Source: Coturnix japonica | Lineage: Eukaryota > Chordata > Aves > Galliformes > Phasianidae | Length of the DNA: 64,000 nucleotides | Assembly: GCF_001577835.2 (NCBI RefSeq) | Contig: NC_029516.1 | Coordinates: forward strand, 91,804,751 to 91,868,750 | Direction: 5' to 3' | In this document: positions 12,813-22,260 of the stretch, piece after piece | Layout: every line of letters starts with the position of its first letter | How positions within the stretch are numbered: the first letter of the stretch is position 1 | Notes under the pieces: generated by a model | What the model was told of the DNA's origin: nothing | Databases searched by the model: none | Seen by the model: the letters and a program-made list of their open reading frames with translations, nothing else | Position numbers and translations under genes: made by a program

Positions 12813-14133
12813 AGATTTAGTAGTTATTTCACTACTAAATATACTAAACTTTTGTACTACATATCCTATTGGTTTGAATTTACTTTGCATTTTACAGGGG
12901 TAGTAAACCAAAAAGACTCAGACTTCTTTGCCGTGCCACAAAATCATATGGTGAAGAATCTTTACTCTTCTGGAACACATAATTGTTTGGCACTCCCCAC
13001 TTTCCCCTTTATGAGTCTCACTCTTGCACTGTATTGTTTTCATGTAATTGTTATGTCTTTCGTCTTTCAGTTCCTGAGGTACAAGATGCTGTCCTTCTGC
13101 TACATTTAAGAGACTTCATTATAATAAAATGCTAATAAATATATATGCATTAACATAAAATAATCATAATGTTATTAATTGAGAAGAAATGGGAGAGGAC
13201 AGCAATCTTCATCTTGTACTATCCCTTCTAGTAGTGCTCACTCCTCTGTGAAGAGCAGAGCATTGCAGTTACCTGCAGAAGCTGACACACTGTAAGAAAA
13301 TGACAAATGCAGTAGTGACATTTCTGACATTTCTATGAAGGGAACAGGCTGTGCTTAATCTAGCCCTTCCTCAAAAAAACCTACAAAAAAAAAAATGTGT
13401 TAGACTGCTCAGACATACAAAACCTCTCACCCCCAACAAAGGAATAAAATGCCTTTTGTTTTTTCTGATTAAAACACAAAACAGCTGAAACAGTTGATAG
13501 TCTTGCTATTTATTTTTTTTATTTTCTTTTTTTCTCCTGTGATACTGACAGTTCCCCAGTTACACTACACCTAGCAGCAAAGAACACCTGCTCCCTAATG
13601 GGTACACTGCGTAGTGGAAATATGCTGGACTCTTGTTAGAAGCACAATTAGAGACGAAGAAGAGCCAGCCTCTGCAGCTACTGACTGTCTGTTTGGATCC
13701 TAAGAGGAATCAGCATTATAGTACTATTTGTAGCTTTAATTTTTATTCCCAGCACAACAGTTACAAACGCCTTCTTGAACAGATTTGCAGACAGTAGCCT
13801 GCATCAATACTTTCTTTAAAACATGTGACTTAGTAAATCCTAAAAATGGAGATATGCTATGAGATAATTAAATGTAGGAAATATGGCTGTTCTAAATCTC
13901 ACCTTGGGGGTTTAGCTACTAGTCTATATTTTGAAAGAAATACTGATTATTCCACTTTCTCAAAACTGCTCTCTCATTTAAGCTCTTCACTTATCTAATA
14001 AATAATTTAGACACAATATCAGGATTTATAAATGTAAGGAAAGTGCATCACTGGTAGATGTTTGTTAACTTTGCTAAGACAGTATCAGTTTTAATAGTCT
14101 AGGAAGCCTATATTTCTGGTATTTTAAAAATTT

Positions 14134-14245
14134 CATAGAAGCACTGAATGGCTTGAGGTGGAAGGGACTTAAAGACCATCCAGTTCCAACCTCCTTGCCA
14201 TGAGCAGGGTTGCTACCCACTAGATCAGGTTGCCCAGGACACTAT
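14134..14245 (-). mobile_element. CR1 LINE, short 3' UTR remnant
   Basis: The plus strand reads TCATAGAAGCACTGAATGGC, then GAGGTGGAAGGGACTTAAAG, CCAACCTCCTTGCCATGAGC and ACTAGATCAGGTTGCCCAGG. This is the complement of a CR1 3' UTR of the subfamily with the longer tail. No coding part remains. Confidence 0.85.
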
Positions 14246-14459
14246 CATATTCTTTTAATTTAATAATTTCAAATAAACATTTCTCATCATTTGGTTTTCT
14301 AGGGTGCTGTGACATGGAGGTTTCAGGGAGGTTTATATCTATTATTTGCTATGACTTAGCATTTACTATATTTAATATACCAGTGCATTTTCCCAAAGAT
14401 ATTCACTTTTGATTTTCTGATAATTTTAAAGGAATTTCCACTGATCTGTTGAAAACTAC

Positions 14460-15755
14460 AATAGAATGGAATGGAACAGAACAGCAAAGAAAAATATATA
14501 TATATTGAGTTCAATTGCCTGACCACTTCAGTTCTAATGAATAGTTAAAACAGATTATTAAGAGCATTATTCAAATGCTTACTGAATTCTGACAAGCATG
14601 AGGCATCAACCACCTCATTAGGAAGCCTGTTCCAATTTCTGAGCACCCTCAAATAAAGTAATTCAACCTAATGCCCTCTCTGAGCCTTCCCTGGTGCAGT
14701 AATTTAATATGTCCTGTTATCAGTACCAGGGAAAAGAGCCCAGACCCTCCTGTACACTTCTCCTCCTCAAGTATTTGTAGAGAGCAGTGAGGTCACCTCT
14801 TGGGCTCCTTTTCTTCAGGCATGACAAACCAAGTGTCTTCAAACTTTCCTCATAGAATATACCTTCCTTTTTCCAGTTCTGTTGCCCACTATGAGCATTA
14901 AAATAACTTAACATCATTTTTATATTGTGGAACCCTGAACCGCACACCATATTCAAGGTAAAATTGCATCAACAACAAGCAAATCACCTCTTTTGATCAG
15001 TTGACTGCACTGTCTTTAATGTACTCCAACACGTGGTCTGCTTCTTGGCTGCCTAGGCACACGGAGCCTGTTGCCACCAGCACTCACACATCCCTTCTGC
15101 TGAGCTACTCTACAGCCACCCATCTCCCAGTCTGTATCTGGTATTGCTCCATCTCAGGTGCAGAACCCAGCACTTTCTTTTGCTGAACTTCACTATGCTG
15201 TCAAGTGCCAAGTGCTCCAACCTATCTATATCTCTCTGCAAAGCCTCTCATCCTTTCATGAAGCCAACAGCATCTCATAGACTAGTATGATTAGCAAATC
15301 TTCTGAGGATTTATTCCAATCCTGAATCCAGATTACTGATATAAATATTTAACAGGATTGGTCCTGGAACTGAGAAATGAGGAACACTGGCAGTGACTGG
15401 CCAACAGCCTAGCATGAATCTATTTGTATCACATGTTCATTGGACAATTTGTCCAGGAGTATGCTGTGAGATATGTTTATCAAAGACCTTTCTAAAATGC
15501 AGGAGGATTATATTCACTGTCTACCCTTTACCCACAAAGTGTATGACCTTATTGTAGAAAGAGATTAAATTACTTATGCAGAACTTTACTTTGATGAACA
15601 CTTGCTGACCACACCTGACCACAGCGTTGTGCTTTTACTGCCTTTTGACATCCCACAGGACTGTCTTCTCCATAACTTGTCCTAAGATTGTGCTTAAACT
15701 AACAGATCTGTGTTTTCCTGGGTCTTCTCCTCCACCCTTGCTTTAGATAGATATA
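14460..15755 (-). mobile_element. CR1 LINE, old long fragment (about 1.3 kb)
   Basis: The plus strand is the complement of an older CR1 subfamily. It opens with an ATAGAATGGAATGGAACAGA tail region and then the 3' UTR complement. The C-terminal ORF2 region follows (minus strand LKTLGLSCLKKRSPRGDLTA and ALYKYLRR, 14720-14956). Reverse-transcriptase sequence then continues to the segment whose complement reads GATCTGTGTTTTCCTGGGTC, equivalent to the region upstream of the conserved polymerase motifs. No long frame survives. It is one of the longest CR1 pieces in the window and appears much older than its neighbours. Confidence 0.85.
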
Positions 15756-15942
15756 GCATTGGTTATGAACATACTGGTATGTTCTTTTACAAAATACTTA
15801 CTTTTTGTAATGGTCTTTCTTTCCTTCCTCTGTATTACTTAAGCCTTTTCAAATGTAAGTGATCTTCCTCAATTTCCAGTGAGACTGAAAAAAAGTTTGC
15901 ATGGGTGTTCTATCAGAAAGCTACATATTTTTATAATCTTAT

Positions 15943-16195
15943 ATAGATAGATGATAGATAGATGATGATATAGATGATGATATAGATGATGGTATAGATA
16001 TATAGATATAGATATAGATATAGATATAGATATAGATATAGATATAGATATAGATATAGATATAGATATAGATATAGATATAGATATAGATATAGACAGA
16101 TATATAGATAGATATAGATATAGATAAAGATATAGATATAGGTATAGATATAGATATAGATATATAGAAGATATAGATATGGATAGAGATAGAGA

Positions 16196-16269
<74 letters not shown>

Positions 16270-16344
16270 GATAGATAGAGATAGATAGAGATAGAGATAG
16301 AGATAGAGATAGAGATAGATAGAGATAGAGATAGAGATAGAGAT

Positions 16345-16375
<31 letters not shown>

Positions 16376-16392
16376 TGATAGAGATAGAGATG
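15943..16392. repeat. GATA / GATATA microsatellite, about 450 bp
   Basis: Three blocks follow one another: imperfect GATGATATA, long GATATA units, then a pure (GATA)n run at about 16197-16268, and GAGATA/GA units to about 16378. The 158-codon minus-strand frame (15939-16415) is only Ile/Ser/Tyr/Leu repeats and is not a gene. GATA tracts of this type (Bkm-like) are common in vertebrate DNA and known to be hypervariable. Confidence 0.97.
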
Positions 16393-17239
16393 TTAGATGT
16401 TGCTACTGACAACATTTAAGCCTGTTATCCAGAGTTTGGACATAAAACTTTATTATATAGTCATCTGAAGCAGTGAATTAACCAGCTTCCTACACAGAAA
16501 GGCCAAGGAATGCAGCCCCATTGTTCCAGAATTGGAGATCTTCCAGGGCCCGGATGTTTACAGCCAGACAGAGCCCATTGCTTGTGCGCTATACAGCTTG
16601 CAGATAGCAGTAGGAGGAGTTCTGTCAGAGATGAGCAGGCAGGCCCCCTGCTCTAGTGACAAGACATCAGTCACTATAGCAAAGGCCTCCCCTGTTGCAC
16701 CATGCTAACAGTAATCGATTATGTGGCCTCTGTGAGTCAGTGACCAGCTGAAATAAGCTTGCTTAGTGCAGTGTCTCCAAATGTCACAAAATGTTGCTGC
16801 TGCAGGTGGTCAGTGCACTCTTTCTTTTTGAAAATATACCCACAGAATATTCACAAAAATACCCCACTAACTTCAACTCACATATGTGTTAAAAAAAAGA
16901 AAAAATAAGAATGTGACTTTACACCATTATCATGTTTCTTCATGTTGGTCTGGATTGGCCTCAGAAGATGATCACTATAATTCACTTGCTTGGTTGGCTT
17001 TTTGTAAAACTAATAATAGAATGATCCCCTTTTAAAAGAATAATGATAATAATAATAATAATAATAAGTATTACAAAAGTAAAATTATTTCATTTTCAGT
17101 TAGCTCATTGAATTATGCCTTCTTTTTTATTTTATTTTTTTTAAGGGGAAAGGTGCATTAAAAATTTTGAAAAGAAGAATTTAAAAATCAGCAATTGAAA
17201 TACATATTACATTCTCACCCTGAAGGAGATATTTTAGTC
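16393..17239. other. Unassigned sequence, partly GC-richer than surroundings
   Basis: 16490-16800 has a more balanced base composition than its surroundings but no frame with a recognisable motif and no repeat family I can name. An (AAT)n run lies at about 17040-17068. Confidence 0.45.
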
Positions 17240-18319
17240 TACACCTTGACAAAGTAGCTTGCGCCAGTCCAAGCAGAATAAAAGTAAAAGCTATTCTTCA
17301 CACCATAAATTGGCCCCACTTGGAGTCTCTGGCAGAAAGCTCCAGGAGAAACTTGAGGTTTTGAAGAAGAGGATACAGAGGATGCCTACTATACTTCAAA
17401 TGAAAAAGAGACTGACAGCATACTAAGGGGTCTGAGCTAGTTCAGAAGTTTACTGAAGTACAGCTCCTTTTGGCACCCAGCTGCCAATGCTGGGCTGAAT
17501 GGTCAAAGAGAGGGTCGCTGCACACATCATGGAGCTGATGCTATATGGGGTAAGTGGATCACACTGATCACAAAACAAGCTGGAGCAGGGAATCACAGTC
17601 ATCCAGGAATCTTAGAAGTGATTATGGACTGGCTGAAGGCAAAGATTTTGGAATATTGCCAGTCAAAGAAATGTTGCATGCTGAAGAGTTCCCACTGTAT
17701 AATAAACTACCAGAGAATGAGAAGCAGTATGCCTTGTTCACTGAGGGGTCCTGTGAGATTATGGGAAAGAGTCAAAGATGACAGGCTGATGTATATCCTA
17801 CACAACAATTTGCAGAGACTCAGAAAAAGGCAAGCCTATCAGTGGGATTGGCTTTATTCAAGGACTTGGATGCACTTGGTGAGTAATGCAGAAGAGTGGA
17901 TAAGTTCAATATGTACCTCAAGGCAATTTGATGTTGGGCGAGAACAGCCAATAATTTGAATTGTATGATGTTAATTGCTATATAATGCTGTAGATCATCA
18001 TTAGCATGGTTTCTATATGTCATATTGATGGACTTACAGTTAGATTCACACAGATGAACAAAGAATGAATTCTGATGGTAACAAGCAAAGTGCAATGGTG
18101 ATGGAACCAGAACTGCAAAAATCCATCATAACACATCCTCTTTCCTGTCCTGAAGGACTGCTAAGACAGATGGAGCCCAGTCATAGAAAAATTTTAAATT
18201 TAACTGATGTTTTACAGGGATGCCCCAAAAAGAAAATGATACCTGTGTTTTAGTACTGAAAGACAGGAAAGGTGGTAATTAATTGGTATGTATTGGAAAG
18301 TGTGGGGCCTGAGCATGTT
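17240..18319 (+). mobile_element. ERVL-like endogenous retrovirus fossil, pol 3' part
   Basis: This is a fossil of an avian endogenous retrovirus, plus strand. The clearest piece is at 17660-17790, encoding KLPENEKQYALFTEGSC, which matches the start of the RNase H domain of avian ERV pol (the TDGSC-type motif). Sequence before and after has the composition and word order of avian ERVL pol but is badly decayed, with many breaks. No gag, protease or envelope is recognised and no 5' LTR is seen. An LTR of the avian ERVL type follows downstream in the same orientation, which supports the reading. It is an old, non-functional relic. Confidence 0.72.
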
Positions 18320-18640
18320 GTACATGGTATGGAATAAGGGAATGGTTATTGTTCTGGTTTTGACTAAGATAATTTTGTTCATAGTGGCTGGTATGATGCC
18401 ATGTTTTGGATTTACAAGAAAAAAGCTATGTTGATATGACACCGATGTTTTTTAGTTGTTGCTGAGCAGTGGTTACTAAATCAGGGCTTTTTCATCTTCT
18501 CAAGCTGGCTTGGGACTAGAGATACAAAAGGAGCTGGGAGAATCACTATTGCAAACTGACCAATGGGATATCCCATATCATATAGTAATGTGCTCAGCAA
18601 TAAATTTGGAGAGTCAGCTGAAAGGCAAGAGAGAGCTTCA
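18320..18640 (+). mobile_element. ERVL-type LTR fossil (3' LTR of the pol fragment)
   Basis: The run TTCTGGTTTTGACTAAGATA, then TTCATAGTGGCTGGTATGAT, ATGTTTTGGATTTACAAG, TGCTGAGCAGTGGTTACTAA and CTGACCAATGGGATATCCCA follows the well-known word order of avian ERVL LTRs. Its place just after decayed pol in the same orientation fits a 3' LTR. The exact ends are uncertain; the 3' side is lost or blurred. Decayed and old. Confidence 0.75.
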
Positions 18641-18696
18641 TTTGGAAAAGTACATAGTACTGCAGTCCATGATGAGTCTCACAGAAGTAATATTTG

Positions 18697-18748
18697 TCCA
18701 GGTTGGATATTAGGAAAAATTTATTCTCCAAAAGAGAAATTGCAGAAA
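18697..18748 (+). mobile_element. Possible CR1 sliver
   Basis: AGGTTGGATATTAGGAAAAA followed by TTTATTCTCCAAAAGAGA resembles the CR1 ORF2 C-terminal segment encoding LDIRKNFFSKR. It is short and without flanking CR1 sequence, so it could be a remnant or chance. Confidence 0.4.
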
Positions 18749-18837
18749 TTATTTATTACATGCAAAAAACTGTAATAATTTTATTTTAGTAAAGTCAATT
18801 GTAACTGGACTTCAAAGTGATGCACATGAATTTCACT

Positions 18838-18868
18838 TTAATATATATATTAATATATTAATATATAT
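18838..18868. repeat. AT-dinucleotide repeat at a CR1 insertion site
   Basis: ATATATAT/TTAATATATTAA sequence directly 5' of a plus-strand CR1. The same ATATATATA resumes directly 3' of the CR1 tail at about 19080-19088, consistent with insertion within an AT tract and a short target duplication. Confidence 0.85.
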
Positions 18869-19080
18869 ATTTCTTCACTAGGAGAGTGGTTAGGCCCTGG
18901 AACAGGCTGCCCAGGGAGGTTGTGGAAGCCCCGTCCTTGGAGGTTCAAGACCAGGTTGGACGGGGCCCTGGACAACCTGATCTAGAAAAGGTGTATGTTT
19001 GGTGGCCCTGCCAGGCAGGGAGGTTGGAACTACATGATCCTTGAGGTCCCTTCCAACCCGGGTCATTCTGTGATTCTGTG
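18869..19080 (+). mobile_element. CR1 LINE, short 3' fragment
   Basis: It begins TTCTTCACTAGGAGAGTGGT (ORF2 FFTRRVVRPW region). It runs through CTGCCCAGGGAGGTTGTGGA and the 3' UTR with TGGTGGCCCTGCCAGGCAGG and CCTTGAGGTCCCTTCCAACC, and ends in ATTCTGTGATTCTGTG. It is young in appearance, strongly 5'-truncated and flanked by AT dinucleotides on both sides. Confidence 0.95.
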
Positions 19081-19088
19081 ATATATAT

Positions 19089-19544
19089 AGGGTTTCATAA
19101 AAAGCATTTTTTTACAAGAAAATACTAAGAAAAATACAGAAATCAAGCATGATTACAGAGAAAATAATATCTAAATGTTTAGAATAAACATTAATATTTA
19201 TTACTGTATATCAAACTAAAAACCTTGTTATCCGTTTCATGTGGGCAGAACATTCTGCATGCATGAGGCCAAATTATTACGATCCACTGATCACATAATT
19301 AGGCCTTTTTTCTCTACAGTAGGTTACTTGACATAAGAATATTTCTAAGAATACTTGTGAAAGCAATTTAAGTTTAATTATGGAAATTATAACATGTTGT
19401 ATAGTTTCTGGCATGCTTCAGTGTCTGAATTAAAACCCACTATGTCATTCAGACTGCTTTAGTTACAAAGTTAAAGATGCTTTGAAGGGCTTAGCTGAAG
19501 GACAAGCAGAAAGTCAGAAAAACAGGAATGAGGATGCTCATGGG
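19089..19544. other. AT-rich noncoding sequence, nothing recognised
   Basis: No motif-bearing frame or repeat family seen. Confidence 0.5.
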
Positions 19545-19545
19545 T

Positions 19546-19946
19546 CACAGAATCACAGAATTCTATAAGTTGGAAGGGATCTCTAGAGAACAGAATCCAA
19601 CTCACCTGCTTAAGTAGGTTTCCTACAGCAGATTGCACATGTAGGCATACAGATCAGTCTTGAATAACTCCAGAGAAGGACACTCCACAATCTCTCTGGG
19701 CAGCCTACTCCAAAGTACTGTCAATCTCACAGAAAAGATGTTTATCTTGTGATAGTATGGAACTTCCTGTGTTCCAGTTTCTTACCTCTGCCCCTTGTTC
19801 TATAGCTGCATACCGCAGAAGAGTCCAACCCATAAACTTGACTTCCGCACCTTAGATATTTACGAAGCTATGAGATCACCTCTCAGATGTTTCTTCTTCA
19901 GATGGAACAGTCCCACAGTCTTTCCTCTTAAGTGAGATGCTCCAGA
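19546..19946 (-). mobile_element. Older CR1 LINE, part 1 (3' side), split by the U6/CR1 insertion
   Basis: The plus strand starts with CACAGAATCACAGAATTCTA and TTGGAAGGGATCTCTAGAGA (tail and 3' UTR complement). It proceeds through the ORF2 C-terminal region and stops at GAGATGCTCCAGAC. In CR1 the following bases should be close to CCCTAACCACCTTTG. That continuation is found at 21150, after the insertion. The two parts are therefore one element. Confidence 0.9.
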
Positions 19947-20052
19947 CTGTTTGCTTAGGCAGCACATACAGTAAAACTGGAACAATACATGGAAGATTAG
20001 AGTGTCCCCTGCACAAGGATGACATGCAAATTTGTGAAGCATTCCATATTTT
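19947..20052 (+). pseudogene. U6 spliceosomal snRNA retropseudogene, full length
   Basis: About 106 bases align without a gap to vertebrate U6 snRNA. Recognisable blocks are GGCAGCACATA, the GATTAG segment, CCCCTGCACAAGGATGACAT, GCAAATTTGTGAAGC and the 3' end TTCCATATTTT. By my hand alignment about 17 of 106 positions differ, so identity is near 84 percent, many being CpG-type or other transitions. The ACAGAGA box region is altered (ACATGGA), so the copy would not work as U6. No U6 promoter can be upstream because the preceding bases belong to another CR1. The 3' oligo-T is joined directly to a CR1 body in the same orientation. In cells U6 pairs with U4 and U2 and forms the spliceosome core; this copy is a dead retrocopy. 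Confidence 0.95.
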
Positions 20053-21149
20053 CCTTCTACTGGAGAAGCTGGCAGCCTGTGGCTCAGACAGATACACTCT
20101 TTGCTGAGTAAAAAACTGGCTGGACAGCTGGGTCTAGAGAGTAGTGGTAAGTTGTGTTAAATGCAGCTGATGACTGGTCATGAGTGGTGCTCCCCAGAAG
20201 TTGGTTCTGGGGTCTGTTCTATGTAGTATCTTTACTGATGACCTAGACAAGGAGTTTAAGTATAGCCTCAGTTGCAGATGGCACAAAGCTGGGGGGAAAT
20301 GTCACCCTGCCTGAGCATAGGAATGCCCTACAGTGGAATCTGGACAGGCTGAATAGCCGCGCTGAGGCCAATGTGATGAAGTTCAACCAAGTGCAGGACT
20401 GAGTGCCAGGTCTGCACTTTGGCCGCAAGAGCCCCAGACAATGTTACAGGCTTGGGTCAGAATGACTGGAAGACTGTGTAGAGGAAATGGGCTTGGGGTG
20501 ACGGTAGCCTGATAGCTGAATGTGAACCAGCAAGTGCCCAGGTAGACAAGAAGGCCAATGGCATCCTGGCTTGTGTCAGAAATAGACCAGGGAGCTGATA
20601 ATCCCCCTGTACTCAGCTCTGGTTAGGCTGTACCTTGAGTACTGCATTCAATTTTAGGCCCCTCCCTACAAAAAAGGCATTGAAGCCCTGGAGTGTGTCT
20701 GGAGAAGCTGTGAAGAGTCTGGAGCACAGTCTGAAGAGTGTCTGAGGGAACTGGGATTATTTGGTCTGGAGAAGAGGAAGCTTAGAGGAGACCTTACTGT
20801 TTTCTCCATAACTACCTGAAAGGAGTCTGTGGGGAGGTGGAGGTTGGCTGCTTCTCCTACATAACTAGAGACAGGATGAGAGGAAAAAGCCTAAAATTGC
20901 ACCAGGGGAGGTTTAAGTTGGATATTAAGAAAAATTTCTCCTCCAAAAGAGCAGTCAGAGATTGGAGCATGCTTCCCAGAGAGGTGGTTGAATCACCATC
21001 CCTGGAGGTGACATTTAGATGAAACATTATTAGAAACATTTAGATGTGGTAGTGAGGGGCATGTTTTAATGGGGGAGTACTGTTAGTCGGTGGACTGTTG
21101 GACTAGATGATTCTGGAGGTCTTTTCCAACTTTGGTGATTCTATGATTC
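20053..21149 (+). mobile_element. CR1 LINE, 5'-truncated in the reverse transcriptase, 3' partner of U6
   Basis: The CR1 part begins at TTCTACTGGAGAAGCTGGCA, which corresponds to CR1 sequence encoding ILLQKLAACGLD, just after the KAFDTVSHS motif. It runs through the remaining polymerase region and the C-terminal region (20837-21022: HQGRFKLDIKKNFSSKRAVR and [14 protein letters not shown]). It ends in GGTGATTCTATGATTC. The polymerase domain is interrupted by several stops and small indels. Its 5' truncation point is also the U6 junction. Confidence 0.93.
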
Positions 21150-21521
21150 GAACCACCTTTGCGGCCCTTTGCTGGATTCTTGCTAGAAGTTCCCTGCTTT
21201 TCTTTAACTGAGGAGCCTAGAACTGGACAAAATACTCTAGACGTGGCCTAACCAGGGCAGAGTAGAGGAGTAGGGGAGGAGGATTACTTCCTTCAACCTG
21301 CTGGCCATGCTCTTTTTAATGCACCCCTGAGTACCATTCACCTTTTGGGACATGAGGGCACACTGCTGGCTCATGACCAACCTGTTGTCCACCAGAACAT
21401 CCAGGTCCTCTGCAGAGCTCCTCTCCATTATCTCCCTACATGTAGTACTTTGTACTTGCCCTTGTTGAACCACATCAAGTTTCTCTCTGCCTAGCAAGAG
21501 GTGAGGCAGATTTTGTGTCAA
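21150..21521 (-). mobile_element. Older CR1 LINE, part 2 (5' side), continuing from 19946
   Basis: AACCACCTTTGCGGCCCTTT resumes the complement of CR1 exactly where the first part stopped. The minus-strand frame 21237-21521 encodes SSAEDLDVLVDNRLVMSQQC and [20 protein letters not shown], i.e. the CR1 region upstream of the part at 19546-19946. The CR1 ends near 21521, so the element is 5'-truncated there. Confidence 0.92.
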
Positions 21522-21989
21522 TTACTGTCGCAGACAAAACTGACTTAAGTTGAGGAAAATTAATTCTAATTAATTAATTAATTAAAATTTTAATTGCCGA
21601 TTAAAATATTCAAGTAGATATGAAGAAGGAAATCATACAAAAACAGCATCTTTCCTCCTCCTTTCCTTGGTTTACCTTTAGTCCTTTACTCCAGACTCCT
21701 CTACTCTGTCCTGGAGTGGTGTAGGTAGGTATCATGGAAGACAGAGTTACAATAAGTTAGTGATGGTTTCTTTGCTTCTTCTTCCTCCTCACACTCATTG
21801 CTTCAGTATAGGCTCCTCACAGCCCACAACTCCTACAGGGATTATTCAGGTTTATTCACCTATGTCATGGTTTTGTAATTTTGTAATTTTGCTATCAGTA
21901 TTCCACATCATAACATCATGTAAAGTATGGATACTTCTATTGAATGTGCAGTCCACAGAAGAAGACTACATATCCCAGAGAACAACAGG

Positions 21990-22206
21990 NNNNNNNNNNN
22001 NNNNNNNNNNNNNNNNNNNNNNNNNNNNNNNNNNNNNNNNNNNNNNNNNNNNNNNNNNNNNNNNNNNNNNNNNNNNNNNNNNNNNNNNNNNNNNNNNNNN
22101 NNNNNNNNNNNNNNNNNNNNNNNNNNNNNNNNNNNNNNNNNNNNNNNNNNNNNNNNNNNNNNNNNNNNNNNNNNNNNNNNNNNNNNNNNNNNNNNNNNNN
22201 NNNNNN
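21990..22206. other. Assembly gap (217 N)
   Basis: Unknown bases inside the solo LTR. The matching interval in the complete LTR copy is about 274 bp (39646-39919), so either the gap length is an estimate or the copies differ in length. Frames running across the gap are meaningless. Confidence 1.
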
Positions 22207-22233
22207 CCCTTTTCCCCCTCCTTTCCGGGTCCC

Positions 22234-22260
22234 GGGGGGGGGGGGGGGGGGGGGGGGGGG
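22234..22260. repeat. G homopolymer, 27 bp, beside the gap
   Basis: A run of G where the sister LTR has only a short G run. It lies 28 bp from the gap, so it may be real expansion or a sequencing/assembly artefact. Confidence 0.9.

Larger units (their letters stand above)
8641..14133. other. AT-rich noncoding sequence, mostly unassigned
   Basis: About 5.5 kb without a recognisable host exon or transposon. Open frames at 9251-9526 and 12852-13109 carry no family motif and no convincing splice context. A-rich simple repeats at 10775-10860 and 12781-12812 and T-rich runs near 12000, 12067 and 12690 are present. Confidence 0.5.
19947..21149 (+). mobile_element. U6 snRNA / CR1 chimeric retrotransposed unit
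   Basis: This entry describes the composite. A complete U6 copy (106 bp) is followed with no spacer by a 5'-truncated CR1 that runs to a normal octamer tail. The unit sits inside one older minus-strand CR1 whose sequence stops at its left edge and resumes at its right edge. That places the insertion boundaries at the U6 5' end and the CR1 3' end and shows that both parts arrived together. No clear target duplication is visible and a few bases of the target may be lost, which is acceptable for CR1. The geometry matches U6/L1 chimeras in mammals, attributed to template switching of the LINE reverse transcriptase onto U6 RNA. An alternative is chance insertion of a CR1 exactly at the end of a pre-existing U6 copy, which would not explain the clean U6 5' boundary in the older CR1. 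Confidence 0.85.

Noticed and set aside
12852-13109. 85-codon plus-strand frame, hydrophobic
   Set aside because: Hydrophobicity follows from T-rich sequence; no signal for a real membrane protein family.
15943-16392. Sex-chromosome marker interpretation of the GATA tract
   Set aside because: GATA tracts occur on autosomes as well; the sequence gives no chromosome evidence.
15939-16415. 158-codon minus-strand open frame
   Set aside because: It consists only of Ile, Ser, Tyr and Leu repeats produced by the GATA microsatellite.
19947-20052. Functional U6 snRNA gene
   Set aside because: About 16 percent of positions differ from U6, the ACAGAGA region is altered, and the bases upstream belong to a CR1, so no U6 promoter elements are present.
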